Assembly: GCF_030413615.1 (NCBI RefSeq)
Contig: NZ_CP129236.1
Span: 666,001 to 730,000 of the forward strand
Direction: 5' to 3'
DNA length: 64,000 bases
DNA from: Planococcus shixiaomingii
GTDB taxonomy: Bacteria; Bacillota; Bacilli; Bacillales_A; Planococcaceae
Each line of letters opens with the position of its first letter. The first letter of the stretch is position 1. The translations under genes and the position numbers were made by a program. The notes under the pieces are model-generated. The model worked only from the letters and a program-made list of their open reading frames with translations, searched no databases and was not told where the DNA came from. Positions 34,659 to 43,131 of this stretch are shown here, in pieces.

Positions 34659-35048
34659 TTATTCCTTTTCAGTGAAAAACGTAACAACCGTAAATAATAA
34701 GAATGCGATCAGCAACAAGCTGCCGCCGACAATGAATAGCACCATTACAAATGTTTCATTCCAATTGAATGGGTTCAAGTTATAGAGCCACATGCCAGCG
34801 GTCAAACCGAGCGCGCCGATCATGCCGAGGATGCTTTGGACGGCGACCAGTTTCTTGTATTTGATCTTGTAGACCCGGTAAAAAATGCCCCAAGCAAACA
34901 CCGACAGCCAACCGACTAATAAGATATGTGCGTGAATCGGGCGCAAGGCGTAATCCATTTGCCCAGCCATGTGTGAACCAAGATACGTTCCGAGCAACCC
35001 GAAAATTGCTGAGAAGCGGATTAATCGTATACTCCAAATTTTTTCCAT
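34659..35048 (-). CDS. Small four-helix membrane protein resembling heme-copper oxidase subunit I
   Basis: A 129-residue protein with four membrane helices. The segment RPIHAHILLVGWLSVFAWGI contains a His-Ala-His pair in a helix and resembles the stretch seen in small proteins annotated as cytochrome-c oxidase-like in Bacilli. It is far too short to be an oxidase by itself. A heme- or metal-linked role is only a guess. GGAGG lies 11 bases before the ATG, 21 bases after the histidine-kinase stop, so it is probably the third gene of that operon. Confidence 0.6.
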   Translation of the reverse strand: MEKIWSIRLIRFSAIFGLLGTYLGSHMAGQMDYALRPIHAHILLVGWLSVFAWGIFYRVYKIKYKKLVAVQSILGMIGALGLTAGMWLYNLNPFNWNETFVMVLFIVGGSLLLIAFLLFTVVTFFTEKE

Positions 35049-35069
35049 TGTGTAAAAGCCTCCAAGTTC

Positions 35070-36461
35070 TTATCGTTTAGATACGGTGTGAGGGAAGTGG
35101 AGTGTAAACTCGCTTCCTTTACCGACGATACTTTCTACGTTGATCGTTCCGTGATGCAGCGTGACGATTTGCTGGACGATGGACAAGCCAAGTCCGGTGC
35201 CGTCTGTTTTTCGTGAAGAATCGACGCGGTAAAAGCGTTCGAATAGCTGCTCGATTGCTTCTTGTGCAATACCAATGCCGCTGTCCTTGAATGCCACATC
35301 AACGCCAGCATCGGTTGACTTTAAACTGATTTCAATGCTGCCGCCGGGTTTATTGTATTTAATGGCGTTGGTCAATAAATTCTCCCAGACATTTTCGAGC
35401 AGTTCGACGTCTCCTTGAATGGAAGTGGGCGGCAAGTTGTACGAAATATTGATGTCTTCCTCTTCGAGGCGCCAGCGGTATTTCTGCACGACGCGTTTCA
35501 GCTGCTCATCGAGTTGGACGGTTGTGTGCTTCATCGGATAAGCGCCTTGGTCGAGCGATGTCAGAAGCAGCAATTGCCGGGTCAAGCTCGACAGCCGTTT
35601 TGCTTCCTGGTCAATGATCGACGTGTAGGTCATGCGGTCGCTGTCTGACAGATCCGGGGATTTCAATAAATCGGCATAGCCCTGGATGTTCATCAGCGGC
35701 GACTGGAAATCGTGCGAGACGTTGCTGATGAACGATTTTCGCGCCAAGTCGTTATGCTGCAGCTGAGTCTGCATCAAGTTGAAGCTTTCCGACAGCTGGC
35801 CGATTTCGTCGTTGCGCCGGATTTGGAGCGGGTAGCTGTAATTTTCCCGGGCAATGTATTTGGTGGCTTCTGTCAGCTGGACAATCGGGCGCGTCAGCTG
35901 GCGCGCCATCCAAATCATGCCGAGAATGCTGACGACGCCAATCGCACCGACGAAACCGATCAGCACTGAATGGATGTCGGTCGCTATCAATTTCGTATCG
36001 GGACGGATAAAAAGGCCGTACGGCGCGTCGTTGTATGTGAACGGCACGCCAACTGTGTTGTGCAGTTTGTTCGTGAAATGGCCGATCATGAAAATCCGGC
36101 TGGAGAAATTATCAACGCCGGTATACACTTCTCCGTCGGTCAGGACTCGCTCAGCTTCTTCGGGAAGCGCCGCATCGTCAAAAGCGTCGCCGAAAAACCT
36201 TTTATGCCCGTCGACGTCGACTACCGCAATCTGGTAGCCGAGATCGGCGACAGCTTCCAGATAGCGATCAAAATTGTTATCAGCATGGGGAACCATGTTA
36301 AGCGTGGTGACGATTTCTTCTGCAATGCCGATGTTTTTTTCGATGTTTTGCTCTTTCGTAACCGTTAAATAAAAGACATTCGCAAGTGTAAAGCCGATCA
36401 AAATGGAGATGGCCAAGATGAACAGCGTTGCAACGATAAACTGCCGGTACAACGTCTTCAT
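35070..36461 (-). CDS. Sensor histidine kinase
   Basis: A 463-residue membrane kinase. Two membrane helices (about 8-34 and 164-186) flank an extracellular sensor domain of about 130 residues; then HAMP (MARQLTRPIVQLTEATKYIA), the dimerisation helix with phosphoacceptor His250 (SNVSHDFQSPLMNIQGYADL), and the ATPase domain with N box (LLTNAIKYNKPG), DSGIGI and GTGLGLSIV. It phosphorylates the response regulator encoded just upstream, with which it overlaps by four bases (ATGA). The signal is unknown; an envelope stress is suggested by the neighbouring MMPL gene. Confidence 0.88.
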   Translation of the reverse strand: MKTLYRQFIVATLFILAISILIGFTLANVFYLTVTKEQNIEKNIGIAEEIVTTLNMVPHADNNFDRYLEAVADLGYQIAVVDVDGHKRFFGDAFDDAALPEEAERVLTDGEVYTGVDNFSSRIFMIGHFTNKLHNTVGVPFTYNDAPYGLFIRPDTKLIATDIHSVLIGFVGAIGVVSILGMIWMARQLTRPIVQLTEATKYIARENYSYPLQIRRNDEIGQLSESFNLMQTQLQHNDLARKSFISNVSHDFQSPLMNIQGYADLLKSPDLSDSDRMTYTSIIDQEAKRLSSLTRQLLLLTSLDQGAYPMKHTTVQLDEQLKRVVQKYRWRLEEEDINISYNLPPTSIQGDVELLENVWENLLTNAIKYNKPGGSIEISLKSTDAGVDVAFKDSGIGIAQEAIEQLFERFYRVDSSRKTDGTGLGLSIVQQIVTLHHGTINVESIVGKGSEFTLHFPHTVSKR

Positions 36462-37129
36462 TTGGAAACCTCAAGCTTATACCCGATGCCGCGCAGTGTC
36501 TGGATTTCCACATTGGCTCCGTGGCGCTTCAATCGGTCGCGGATGCGGTTGATGTGGGTGTTGAGCGTCATTTCGTTGCCTTCGTGTTCTTCTCCCCAGA
36601 CATAATCCATCAACAGGGTGCGGGGAGTGGCGAGATTGGCGCGGGACACCAACAGCGACAACAGTTCAAATTCCTTTAGCGGCAAGATGAGTGTTTCATT
36701 GCCAATGGCCACTTCGAAATTTCTTCGGTTGATCGACAAGTTGCCGGCCTGCAGGTGCTCCTGGACGGCGCGCTCGGAACGCCGAAGCACGACCGCCACC
36801 CGGAACAGCAGCTCTTTTGGCTCAAATGGCTTAACCATATAATCTTCGGTTCCTGATAAGAACCCTTTTTCCTTGTCCTCCAGCTGGCCTTTTGCGGTCA
36901 GCAAAATTACAGGGATGTCGAGATCCTGTGTCAGGATGCGGGTCAGTTCAAAGCCGTTCATGCCGGGCATCATGACGTCGACAATGGCCAAGTCAACGGT
37001 TTCGTTTTCAAGCAGCAACAGCGCCTGTTCCGCATGGTCGGCCTGAAGCACGGTGTAGCCCTCCTTGCCAAGGTGAATAGCTACAAGCTGCTGGATATAA
37101 AGATCGTCATCTACGACGAGTATTTTCAT
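36458..37129 (-). CDS. OmpR/PhoB family response regulator
   Basis: A 223-residue DNA-binding regulator. Receiver domain with acidic pocket (VVDDD, 6-9), phosphoacceptor Asp51 (AIVDVMMPGMNG) and Lys in MVKPFEPKEL. The winged-helix domain ends RIRDRLKRHGANVEIQTLRG. The ATG at 37129 follows AGGAGGAA; the longer frame is not needed. A terminator separates it from the MMPL gene upstream, so the two-component operon has its own promoter. Its target is not visible. Confidence 0.9.
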   Translation of the reverse strand: MKILVVDDDLYIQQLVAIHLGKEGYTVLQADHAEQALLLLENETVDLAIVDVMMPGMNGFELTRILTQDLDIPVILLTAKGQLEDKEKGFLSGTEDYMVKPFEPKELLFRVAVVLRRSERAVQEHLQAGNLSINRRNFEVAIGNETLILPLKEFELLSLLVSRANLATPRTLLMDYVWGEEHEGNEMTLNTHINRIRDRLKRHGANVEIQTLRGIGYKLEVSK

Positions 37130-37154
37130 GCCAATTCCTCCTATCACTCGGAAG

Positions 37155-37190
37155 AAAACCCGGCAATCAGCAGCCGGGCTTTTCTCATAT
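37155..37190 (-). terminator. Terminator after the MMPL gene
   Basis: AAAACCCGGC/GCCGGGCTTTT stem, with T on the minus-strand side (TTTTCTTC). Confidence 0.75.
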
Positions 37191-37206
37191 CTCCAGTATG
37201 CAAGGT

Positions 37207-39306
37207 TTACGCGTCTTTTTCAAAAAACAGTATCAAAGCCGGCAGCAGCATGCCGCGCACGAGGAACGTATCGATCAAAATACCGACCGCCACCATAAAG
37301 CCGAAGATGAACAAGTCGGCGATCGGCATCGTAGTCAGCGCCGCAAAAGTCGCCGCTAAGATGATGCCGGCAGAAGAAATGACGCCACCGGTATTGCGGA
37401 TGGCGATTTCGAGCGCCTCTTTGACTTTCAGCGATTTGCGCTCTTCCATAAAGCGCGAAACGAGGATGATGTTGTAATCGATACCGAGTGCTACCAGGAA
37501 AATGAACGCATAAACTGGCACCCGGGTGCTGATTGCATCAAAACCGAACAGCACATCGATCAGGAAAATCCCAAGGCCGAGAGCTGACAAGTAAGAAAAT
37601 AAAATCGTCGCCATCATGTAAATCGGCATCTTCCATGAACGCGTCAGGGCAAACAGCAACACCAAAATCAGTAAAGTTTCCAAAATGACGATTTTGTAGA
37701 TGTCGGCATTATTGACTGCTCGCTCATCAACAAGCTTTGGCGTAATACCGCCGAAATGCGTTTCTCCATCGATCGACGCTTTTTCAAGCAGCGCCGCGCT
37801 GTCATTTCGCAGCTCTTCCATGAAATCGAGTGCTTCGGCCGAGTACGGGTTGATTGACAGCGCCAGGCTATACTTCACCGCACCGCCATCTTCCGTTTGG
37901 CCGGATGGCCGGGCGGAAGCAATTTCCTCGTAAGCCGTCAGCTCATCGCTCAAGTTTGCTGCCGCTTCTTCGGAAATCGGTTCATCGCTGACCACCAATA
38001 GGGAAGAAGGGGCGATGTCGCCTTTTGCGAATTTCTCTTCGACAATCTCGTAGCCGACACGCGACGGCATGTCATCCGGGAACGATTTCACCGTATCAAA
38101 TTCAAAATCGAGATTCAGTACGTTCAACGCGGAAACCACCATCAAAATTGCTACCAATCCGCCGGAAAGCAGTGGTTTATTGACGACAAACTTTGCGACC
38201 GGTCCCCAGATGCCGTGCTTCACTTGTTTGGCATCGCCGTATTTCGGCACTTTTGGCCAGAATGCCTTGCGTCCGAATAAGGTGAATAAAGCCGGTATCA
38301 ACGTAATAGAAGCAATCATGATAACGAAAACAGCTGTACCGAAAATCGGCGCGAAGTTCGCGTAATCGCGGAAATCTGCAAAGAAGAGAACGAGCATGGC
38401 CGCAAGCACCGTACCTCCGGCAAAGAACACCGGTTCACCGGTTGCGCGCATCGCGTATTTCATCGCTTCGTATTTATTTTCATACCGGTTCAGTTCCTCG
38501 CGGTAGCGGGAAAATACGAACAGCGAGTAATCGATGACCGCTGCGAACAGCAAGATGCTCATGATCGATGTCGTCTGGCTTGTCAGCTCCAAACCGCCGG
38601 AACCCATAAACGCCAGCGTCTGGTTCACCACTTGATAGACGATGCCAGTCGCAAGAAGCGGAATGATCGCCAGGAGCGGTGAGCGGTAAATGACGATCAG
38701 CAGCACCAAAATGATCAATACTGTCGCGATCAATAAAACAAAGTCCGCTTGCTCAAACAGCTTCACCGTGTCGCCGGCAATTCCGGCTGGTCCGGTGATG
38801 TAGAACTCCATGTTGTCGAATCCGGCAGCGATGTCACGGCCGATTTCACTCGCTTCGTCATTGATCTCCGCGAAGTCGGCGCTGCCGAGTCCTGCCGCAA
38901 GCGACATTGGGATAATCATCGTCGTTTTATCTTCAGAAAAGAAACCTGCTAAGGCAGGCGGCGGCAGCTGGCTAATGTCGACAATCGAGTCGACGCCTTC
39001 TAAGTCAGCTTCTGTGATCGCTGCCAGGATTTCCTTGGTAGCTTCAATGTCCACATCGCCTTCGCTATTGTGAAATACGAGAATGCCGGGGGTTCCTTGG
39101 TCGTCCGGAAAATACTCTTTCAGTTTGCCATCCGCAATGATAGACTGCGCATCATCCGGCAGCGACTGAAAGTTCGCCACTTTATAATCGTTAAGTTTGG
39201 GACCCATACTCAAGCCGACCATCAACACCAGCCAAGCGATGATGGTGATCCACATCCCGCGTTTCGTAGAGACCCAATCCGTAATTGGATTCAATAATTT
39301 GTTCAT
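37207..39306 (-). CDS. MMPL family RND transporter (YdfJ-like)
   Basis: A 699-residue efflux protein with 11-12 membrane helices in two similar halves. Each half has a large extracellular domain after the first helix, followed by a sterol-sensing-like bundle: DYSLFVFSRYREELNRYEN in the first half and GIDYNIILVSRFMEERKSLK in the second, where the Asp-Tyr pair carries the proton path. MMPL proteins export lipids or hydrophobic compounds. The ATG at 39306 lies eight bases after GGAG. A two-component system sits directly downstream, as in the ydfHI-ydfJ arrangement of B. subtilis, and may control it. The exported compound is unknown. Confidence 0.88.
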   Translation of the reverse strand: MNKLLNPITDWVSTKRGMWITIIAWLVLMVGLSMGPKLNDYKVANFQSLPDDAQSIIADGKLKEYFPDDQGTPGILVFHNSEGDVDIEATKEILAAITEADLEGVDSIVDISQLPPPALAGFFSEDKTTMIIPMSLAAGLGSADFAEINDEASEIGRDIAAGFDNMEFYITGPAGIAGDTVKLFEQADFVLLIATVLIILVLLIVIYRSPLLAIIPLLATGIVYQVVNQTLAFMGSGGLELTSQTTSIMSILLFAAVIDYSLFVFSRYREELNRYENKYEAMKYAMRATGEPVFFAGGTVLAAMLVLFFADFRDYANFAPIFGTAVFVIMIASITLIPALFTLFGRKAFWPKVPKYGDAKQVKHGIWGPVAKFVVNKPLLSGGLVAILMVVSALNVLNLDFEFDTVKSFPDDMPSRVGYEIVEEKFAKGDIAPSSLLVVSDEPISEEAAANLSDELTAYEEIASARPSGQTEDGGAVKYSLALSINPYSAEALDFMEELRNDSAALLEKASIDGETHFGGITPKLVDERAVNNADIYKIVILETLLILVLLFALTRSWKMPIYMMATILFSYLSALGLGIFLIDVLFGFDAISTRVPVYAFIFLVALGIDYNIILVSRFMEERKSLKVKEALEIAIRNTGGVISSAGIILAATFAALTTMPIADLFIFGFMVAVGILIDTFLVRGMLLPALILFFEKDA

Positions 39307-39423
39307 GAATGCCACTCCTCTTTCCGTCCTAAAATATTATCCAACTCATCATAGCGGACGAATATAAATTGAATATCAATTTTAAGTGGCAGAGGAGTGA
39401 ACGGTTTTTTTGGATGAAGAGCG

Positions 39424-39876
39424 TGGAGGAAATTTGAAGAGTTCATGTAGAAGTGGGGAAACTTCATGAAGAAAATATTGCCAACTCCACATGCTCTAAT
39501 TTGAGTCGACACCAATTGGCCTTGAAGGCTGTTCGCAACTGCGAACAGCTTCCATATTGATTTTGAACTTTGATCGTGGAGAAACGCTTGGATAGAATTG
39601 CAGGTAGAACAACGAAAAGTGTCGATAGGTAGCCAGAGAACTTCTCTTCCACTACTAAGTGATCTCTAAGATCTTAATTGCTTTTCGCCATGGCGAAAAG
39701 CAGGCATATATGCTTTTGAACTTTTGCTTTTGGAGAGACGAATGAATAGAAACGCAGGTAGAACTCCAAAAAGCGTCGGTAGAAATACGGAAAGTTCATG
39801 TAGAAATCCATGGAATTCATGTAGAAACCTCAAAAGTTCATGTAAAAGCCCAAAAATTTCATGAAGAAAATTTTGG
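39424..39876 (+). repeat. 21-bp phased array locus R6 (degenerate, two parts)
   Basis: No gene in 39320-39913. First a short run with TTCATGTAGAAG and the closing CTTCATGAAGAAAATATT (about 39438-39481). Then a GCTGTTCGC/GCGAACAGC palindrome (about 39527-39551), two broken GTAGAA units (to about 39630), the palindrome 39680-39701 and an array with GCAGGTAGAA, GCGTCGGTAGAA and TTCATGTAGAA units ending TTCATGAAGAAAATTTT at about 39876. Two closings in one locus suggest two joined copies, both shortened. Confidence 0.8.
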
Positions 39877-39913
39877 AAAACCGAATATCACTTCACAATC
39901 ATCACCCCAACAA

Positions 39914-39945
39914 CAAAAAGAGAAGACGGCCAGCCGTCTCCTCTC
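39914..39945 (-). terminator. Terminator of the RclA-like gene
   Basis: AGACGGC/GCCGTCT with flanking GAGA/TCTC pairs; T run on the minus strand. Confidence 0.7.
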
Positions 39946-39953
39946 CCAAAGTT

Positions 39954-41282
39954 TTATTGAATATCAAATAACGTATTAAATGCCTCGCTCATGACCGGGT
40001 GATTGTAGATTTGATCGCGCAAGAACGTATAAGGCGCCTTCAAGTCCATCGCCATTTTCACCAAGTTGATCAACTCAGGAGATTCGGGGCCGAATAAGCT
40101 TGCGCCTAAAACCTGCTGCGTATCTTTGTCGACGACGACTTTGAACAGCCCGCGCAAGTCGTTAATGACATGCGCCCGCGGGTGAGAGGCGATCGGCATT
40201 TTGCCTTCGATGATGTTGTAGCCTTGTTCCTGAGCTTCTTTTGCCGTCAGACCGACGCGCGAGAACGGCGGATCGATGAAGACGGAGTAGGGAATATGCT
40301 GCCGCGTTTCCAGCGACAGTTTTTTATCGCCTGTTAAACTGTCCATAACAATGCGGGAGTCGTCCAGGGAGATATAAGTGAACTGCATGCCGCCTTTGAC
40401 ATCACCCATCGCCCAGACGTTGCTGGCTGTCGTCTGCAAGTAGTCATCCACTTGGACAGCGCCTTTTTCGGTCAGCTCAACGCCGGTATGTTCAAGGCCG
40501 AGATCTTCCACATTCGGTTTTCGCCCAGTAGCAAGCAGCACCGCATTCGCTGAGATTCGTTCAGCACCAGACAGAGTGACCGTAACCAAATCTTTGCTAT
40601 CTTCTTTGATTTCTTCGGCATGGGTGCCAAACTCGAAACGGATACCTTTCGCTTCTAGCTCTTTTTGGATTTCAGCGGTAATGTCTGCATCCTCATACGG
40701 CAGCAATCCATCTTCCGGTGAAATGACGGTGACCTTAGAACCGAAATTCGCGTACATCGACGCATATTCCAAACCGATATAGCCAGCACCTACAATCACC
40801 AGTTTTTCCGGCAGCTGTTTCCGTTCAATCAGCGTCGTGCTCGTGTAGACTTTGTCAGATCGGATATCGCCTTCGATCGGCGGAAGATTGGCCGTCGCGC
40901 CAGTGTTGATGAAGATGTGTTCAGCGGTCAAGACTTCCTGCTGGCCGTCAAGCAGGATTTCCACTTCTTTGTCGGAGCGGAATTTTGCAGCGGAGTTAAA
41001 AAGGGTGATTCCTTCATTATCAGCAATATTTTTATAGTTTTTTGCCCGCAGCTTTTCCACAACTTCGTTTTTCCGCTCAATCGCTTCTGAATAAGGAACG
41101 CCGTGCAAGCCGTCATGGACCAGCACTTTCGTCGGGATGCAGGCGATGTTGATGCAAGTTCCGCCATACATCGTCGGATCTTTCTCGATCAGCGCAACTT
41201 TCCAATCTTGCTCCGCCAGTTCCCCGGCCAATGTCTTTCCTGCCTTGCCGAAACCGATGATAATGGCATCAAACGTTAGCAT
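39954..41282 (-). CDS. RclA/MerA-like flavoprotein disulfide reductase
   Basis: A 442-residue FAD-dependent pyridine nucleotide-disulfide oxidoreductase. FAD loop IIIGFGKAGKTLAGEL; redox pair Cys43 and Cys48 in GGTCINIACIPTK; NAD(P) loop IVGAGYIGLEYASMYA; second FAD contact ATGRKPN and VWAMGDV; C-terminal His-Glu in NHPVMSEAFN. Cysteine positions and the INIACIPTK wording match RclA/Har-type enzymes, which reduce hypothiocyanous acid (and, for RclA, copper) with NAD(P)H; mercuric reductase and dihydrolipoamide dehydrogenase are less likely, there being no MerA C-terminal Cys pair. It is a single cytoplasmic gene. Confidence 0.83.
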   Translation of the reverse strand: MLTFDAIIIGFGKAGKTLAGELAEQDWKVALIEKDPTMYGGTCINIACIPTKVLVHDGLHGVPYSEAIERKNEVVEKLRAKNYKNIADNEGITLFNSAAKFRSDKEVEILLDGQQEVLTAEHIFINTGATANLPPIEGDIRSDKVYTSTTLIERKQLPEKLVIVGAGYIGLEYASMYANFGSKVTVISPEDGLLPYEDADITAEIQKELEAKGIRFEFGTHAEEIKEDSKDLVTVTLSGAERISANAVLLATGRKPNVEDLGLEHTGVELTEKGAVQVDDYLQTTASNVWAMGDVKGGMQFTYISLDDSRIVMDSLTGDKKLSLETRQHIPYSVFIDPPFSRVGLTAKEAQEQGYNIIEGKMPIASHPRAHVINDLRGLFKVVVDKDTQQVLGASLFGPESPELINLVKMAMDLKAPYTFLRDQIYNHPVMSEAFNTLFDIQ

Positions 41283-41392
41283 AAAAAAACTTCCTTTCTA
41301 TGGTGTGAATCCGAATTTAAATAAAATGCTTCAACTAACACTCTTCCCGTAATAGGTTTTTGTAAACGAAGTTCAGCGGAACAGTGCCGGAA

Positions 41393-41428
41393 AATAAAAA
41401 AAGCAAGCTCAACTATGAAGAGCTTGCT
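41393..41428 (-). terminator. Terminator of the small-gene pair
   Basis: Minus strand: AAGCAAGCTC, loop, GAGCTTGCTT, then seven T. The stop codon of the upstream gene lies in the stem-loop. Confidence 0.85.
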
Positions 41429-41663
41429 TGGCACGGTGTTCATCTTGCTTTGCTACATAAAAATCGTATTGGCTGTTATCAACTTGCTGCGAATTTCCGC
41501 TGAAAGGAAATGCGGAATGTACATTGGCATTAGGTCTGAGCACCGTGTCATAAGAAATCCCATGTGCAGCGAAGCGGTTCACTGCGTGAAAATACCTTTC
41601 ATTGCCAAAAGCCGTATGCACTTGGCATTTGCGCTTCATGAACAACAACCGGAACAACCCCAC
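41409..41663 (-). CDS. Small conserved-looking protein (84 aa), possibly DUF2007-like
   Basis: Probably real: it has a GTG start with AAGGGG upstream, a terminator in its tail and protein-like composition (AFGNERYFHAVNRFAAHGIS and YDFYVAKQDEHRAKQALH). The pattern, a helix, a loop with Tyr and Arg, then YDFYV followed by an Asp-Glu-His helix, recalls DUF2007 (putative signal-transducing domain), but I am not sure. Basic first helix FRLLFMKRKC. It follows the 52-residue membrane protein gene by 25 bases on the same strand. Confidence 0.55.
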   Translation of the reverse strand: MGLFRLLFMKRKCQVHTAFGNERYFHAVNRFAAHGISYDTVLRPNANVHSAFPFSGNSQQVDNSQYDFYVAKQDEHRAKQALHS

Positions 41664-41688
41664 ACCAGCCAGCCCCTTTCTGAGTAGA

Positions 41689-41847
41689 TTATCTTCTCCG
41701 CGTTTCCTCTAGGATTTCCTTTAAAAGAGCATTGCGTTCTTTGCCTTGTTTCCAAAAAGCATACACCACAAAAATCCCAGCAATGACAGGAATTAAAGTA
41801 AACAAAACTGAAATGATGGGCAACAACATAAATAAGTCCGTTGACAT
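41689..41847 (-). CDS. Small membrane protein (52 aa)
   Basis: Starts MSTDLFMLLPIISVLFTLIP, then VIAGIFVVYAFWKQGKERNA and LLKEILEETRRR. A single long membrane helix (about 6-31) is followed by a charged amphipathic helix. AAGGGAGG stands seven bases before the ATG, an excellent ribosome site. The family is not recognised; it resembles the many one-helix proteins that modulate membrane enzymes in Bacilli. It is probably in an operon with the 84-residue protein downstream. Confidence 0.65.
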   Translation of the reverse strand: MSTDLFMLLPIISVLFTLIPVIAGIFVVYAFWKQGKERNALLKEILEETRRR

Positions 41848-42305
41848 GGTAAAACCTCCCTTACTAATAATACGGAGCAGCGAGAAAAGCGTTTCACAAG
41901 GGATAGAAATAATGCTTAGAAGAGAAATGAACTGGCCTCGCCAATGGAAATTGGAACAACTTCAGCTATCCTCTTGATAAAGAGATTCAGTTATTTAACC
42001 AATGAACTGCCGTTTGAAGTTTTTTACAGTACGCTATAAATTCCTTACCGAAATTCACAGAAATTCACTGCGTGAAGAGCACAATCAGAGAAGGAAAACG
42101 AAATAAAAATTTATTTTTTATTATTTTTCTTGTATAAGGGATTAGTTAAATAAGACCAGAGAAAATGCTTATGCCAGTAGCCTTTTCTTTAGTCTTTAAC
42201 GTTATAAAAGAATATTAAATACATAAACTATCACGTTAAGTTTTTAGAATATTAAAAATATGCTATTGCAAATACGATTTTGCTGTTTTATTATGAAATC
42301 ATAAA
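41848..42305. other. AT-rich intergenic stretch
   Basis: No gene or known RNA seen. Strongly AT-rich from about 42100 to 42300, consistent with promoters in both directions (minus for the small-gene pair, plus for the GntR cluster). No hexamer pair is convincing enough to place. Confidence 0.4.
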
Positions 42306-42332
42306 ATTGGTATAGACAACCAGACAACTAGT
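42306..42332 (+). promoter_or_regulatory. Candidate GntR (HutC-type) operator
   Basis: TTGGTATAGACAACCAGACAAC region: TGGTATAGAC is like the core bound by NagR/YvoA-type regulators, and AGACAAC is repeated directly at 42314-42320 and 42322-42328, then ACTAGT. It lies 28 bp before the GntR start. Confidence 0.5.
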
Positions 42333-42359
42333 TCACTTTGAAAATGAGGGGAGAGGAAT

Positions 42360-43100
42360 ATGTATACAGAAAAAAAGATCGACAAAGAAGGAGTCGTGCC
42401 AATTTACTACCAGCTAAAAACAATGATCAAAGAACAGGTGGAAGAAGGGAGATGGAAACCCGATGATATGATTCCTTCTGAAAGAGAACTGAGCGAAAAA
42501 TACAAGATCAGCAGAGCTACAGTTCGCCAGGCTATTAATGAGCTTGTACAGGAAGGCATTCTGTATAGGAAGCGGGGCATGGGGACTTACGTAGCAAAAC
42601 CGAAAATAAACCAAGGACTGACTAAGCTCACCAGTTTCACTAGTGATATGCAGCGGCGTGGGCATAAACCTGGATCAAAAGTGCTGCATATGAAAGTTGT
42701 CCCGCCTTCTAAAAAAGCAGCTGAGGCATTGATGCTTGATGCAGAAGACGAAGTTGTTGAGCTGTTCCGATTGCGATTGGCCGACGATGAACCGATGGCA
42801 ATAGAAAAGACCTTTTTGCCGCTAGAAAAGGTAAGCCCGCTTTTAAATGATTCTTTAGAAAACAAATCTTTGTATGCGGAACTGAAAGAAAAATGCAACC
42901 TGGATTTAGTTCAAGCTACGCAAACTATTGAAATCTCCTACCCTGATCAAACGGAAGCCCAATTTTTAGGGATTCGCGAAAATGAACCGGTTTTATTGAT
43001 TGAACGAACCACTTTTCTGGAAAATTCAATACCAATTGAATATGTATGTTCACTTTATCGGGCTGACCGCTATAAATTTACGATAGAAATGAAGGCGTAG
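42360..43100 (+). CDS. GntR family regulator, HutC/UTRA subfamily
   Basis: A 246-residue regulator: winged helix (about 10-78, PIYYQLKTMIKEQVEEGRWK, SERELSEKYKISRATVRQAI, GMGTYVAK) and a UTRA ligand domain (about 95-240, with DEPMAIEKTFLP, QTIEISYPDQTEAQFLGI and PVLLIERTTFLENSIPIEYV). UTRA domains bind phosphorylated sugars, amino acids or related metabolites. It heads a 12-gene catabolic cluster on the same strand and probably represses it and itself through the TGGTATAGAC site just upstream. GAGGGGAGAGG precedes the ATG. Confidence 0.88.
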   Translation: MYTEKKIDKEGVVPIYYQLKTMIKEQVEEGRWKPDDMIPSERELSEKYKISRATVRQAINELVQEGILYRKRGMGTYVAKPKINQGLTKLTSFTSDMQRRGHKPGSKVLHMKVVPPSKKAAEALMLDAEDEVVELFRLRLADDEPMAIEKTFLPLEKVSPLLNDSLENKSLYAELKEKCNLDLVQATQTIEISYPDQTEAQFLGIRENEPVLLIERTTFLENSIPIEYVCSLYRADRYKFTIEMKA

Positions 43101-43131
43101 CTGGAGTCTATTAAAAGAAGGGATGGATGAG

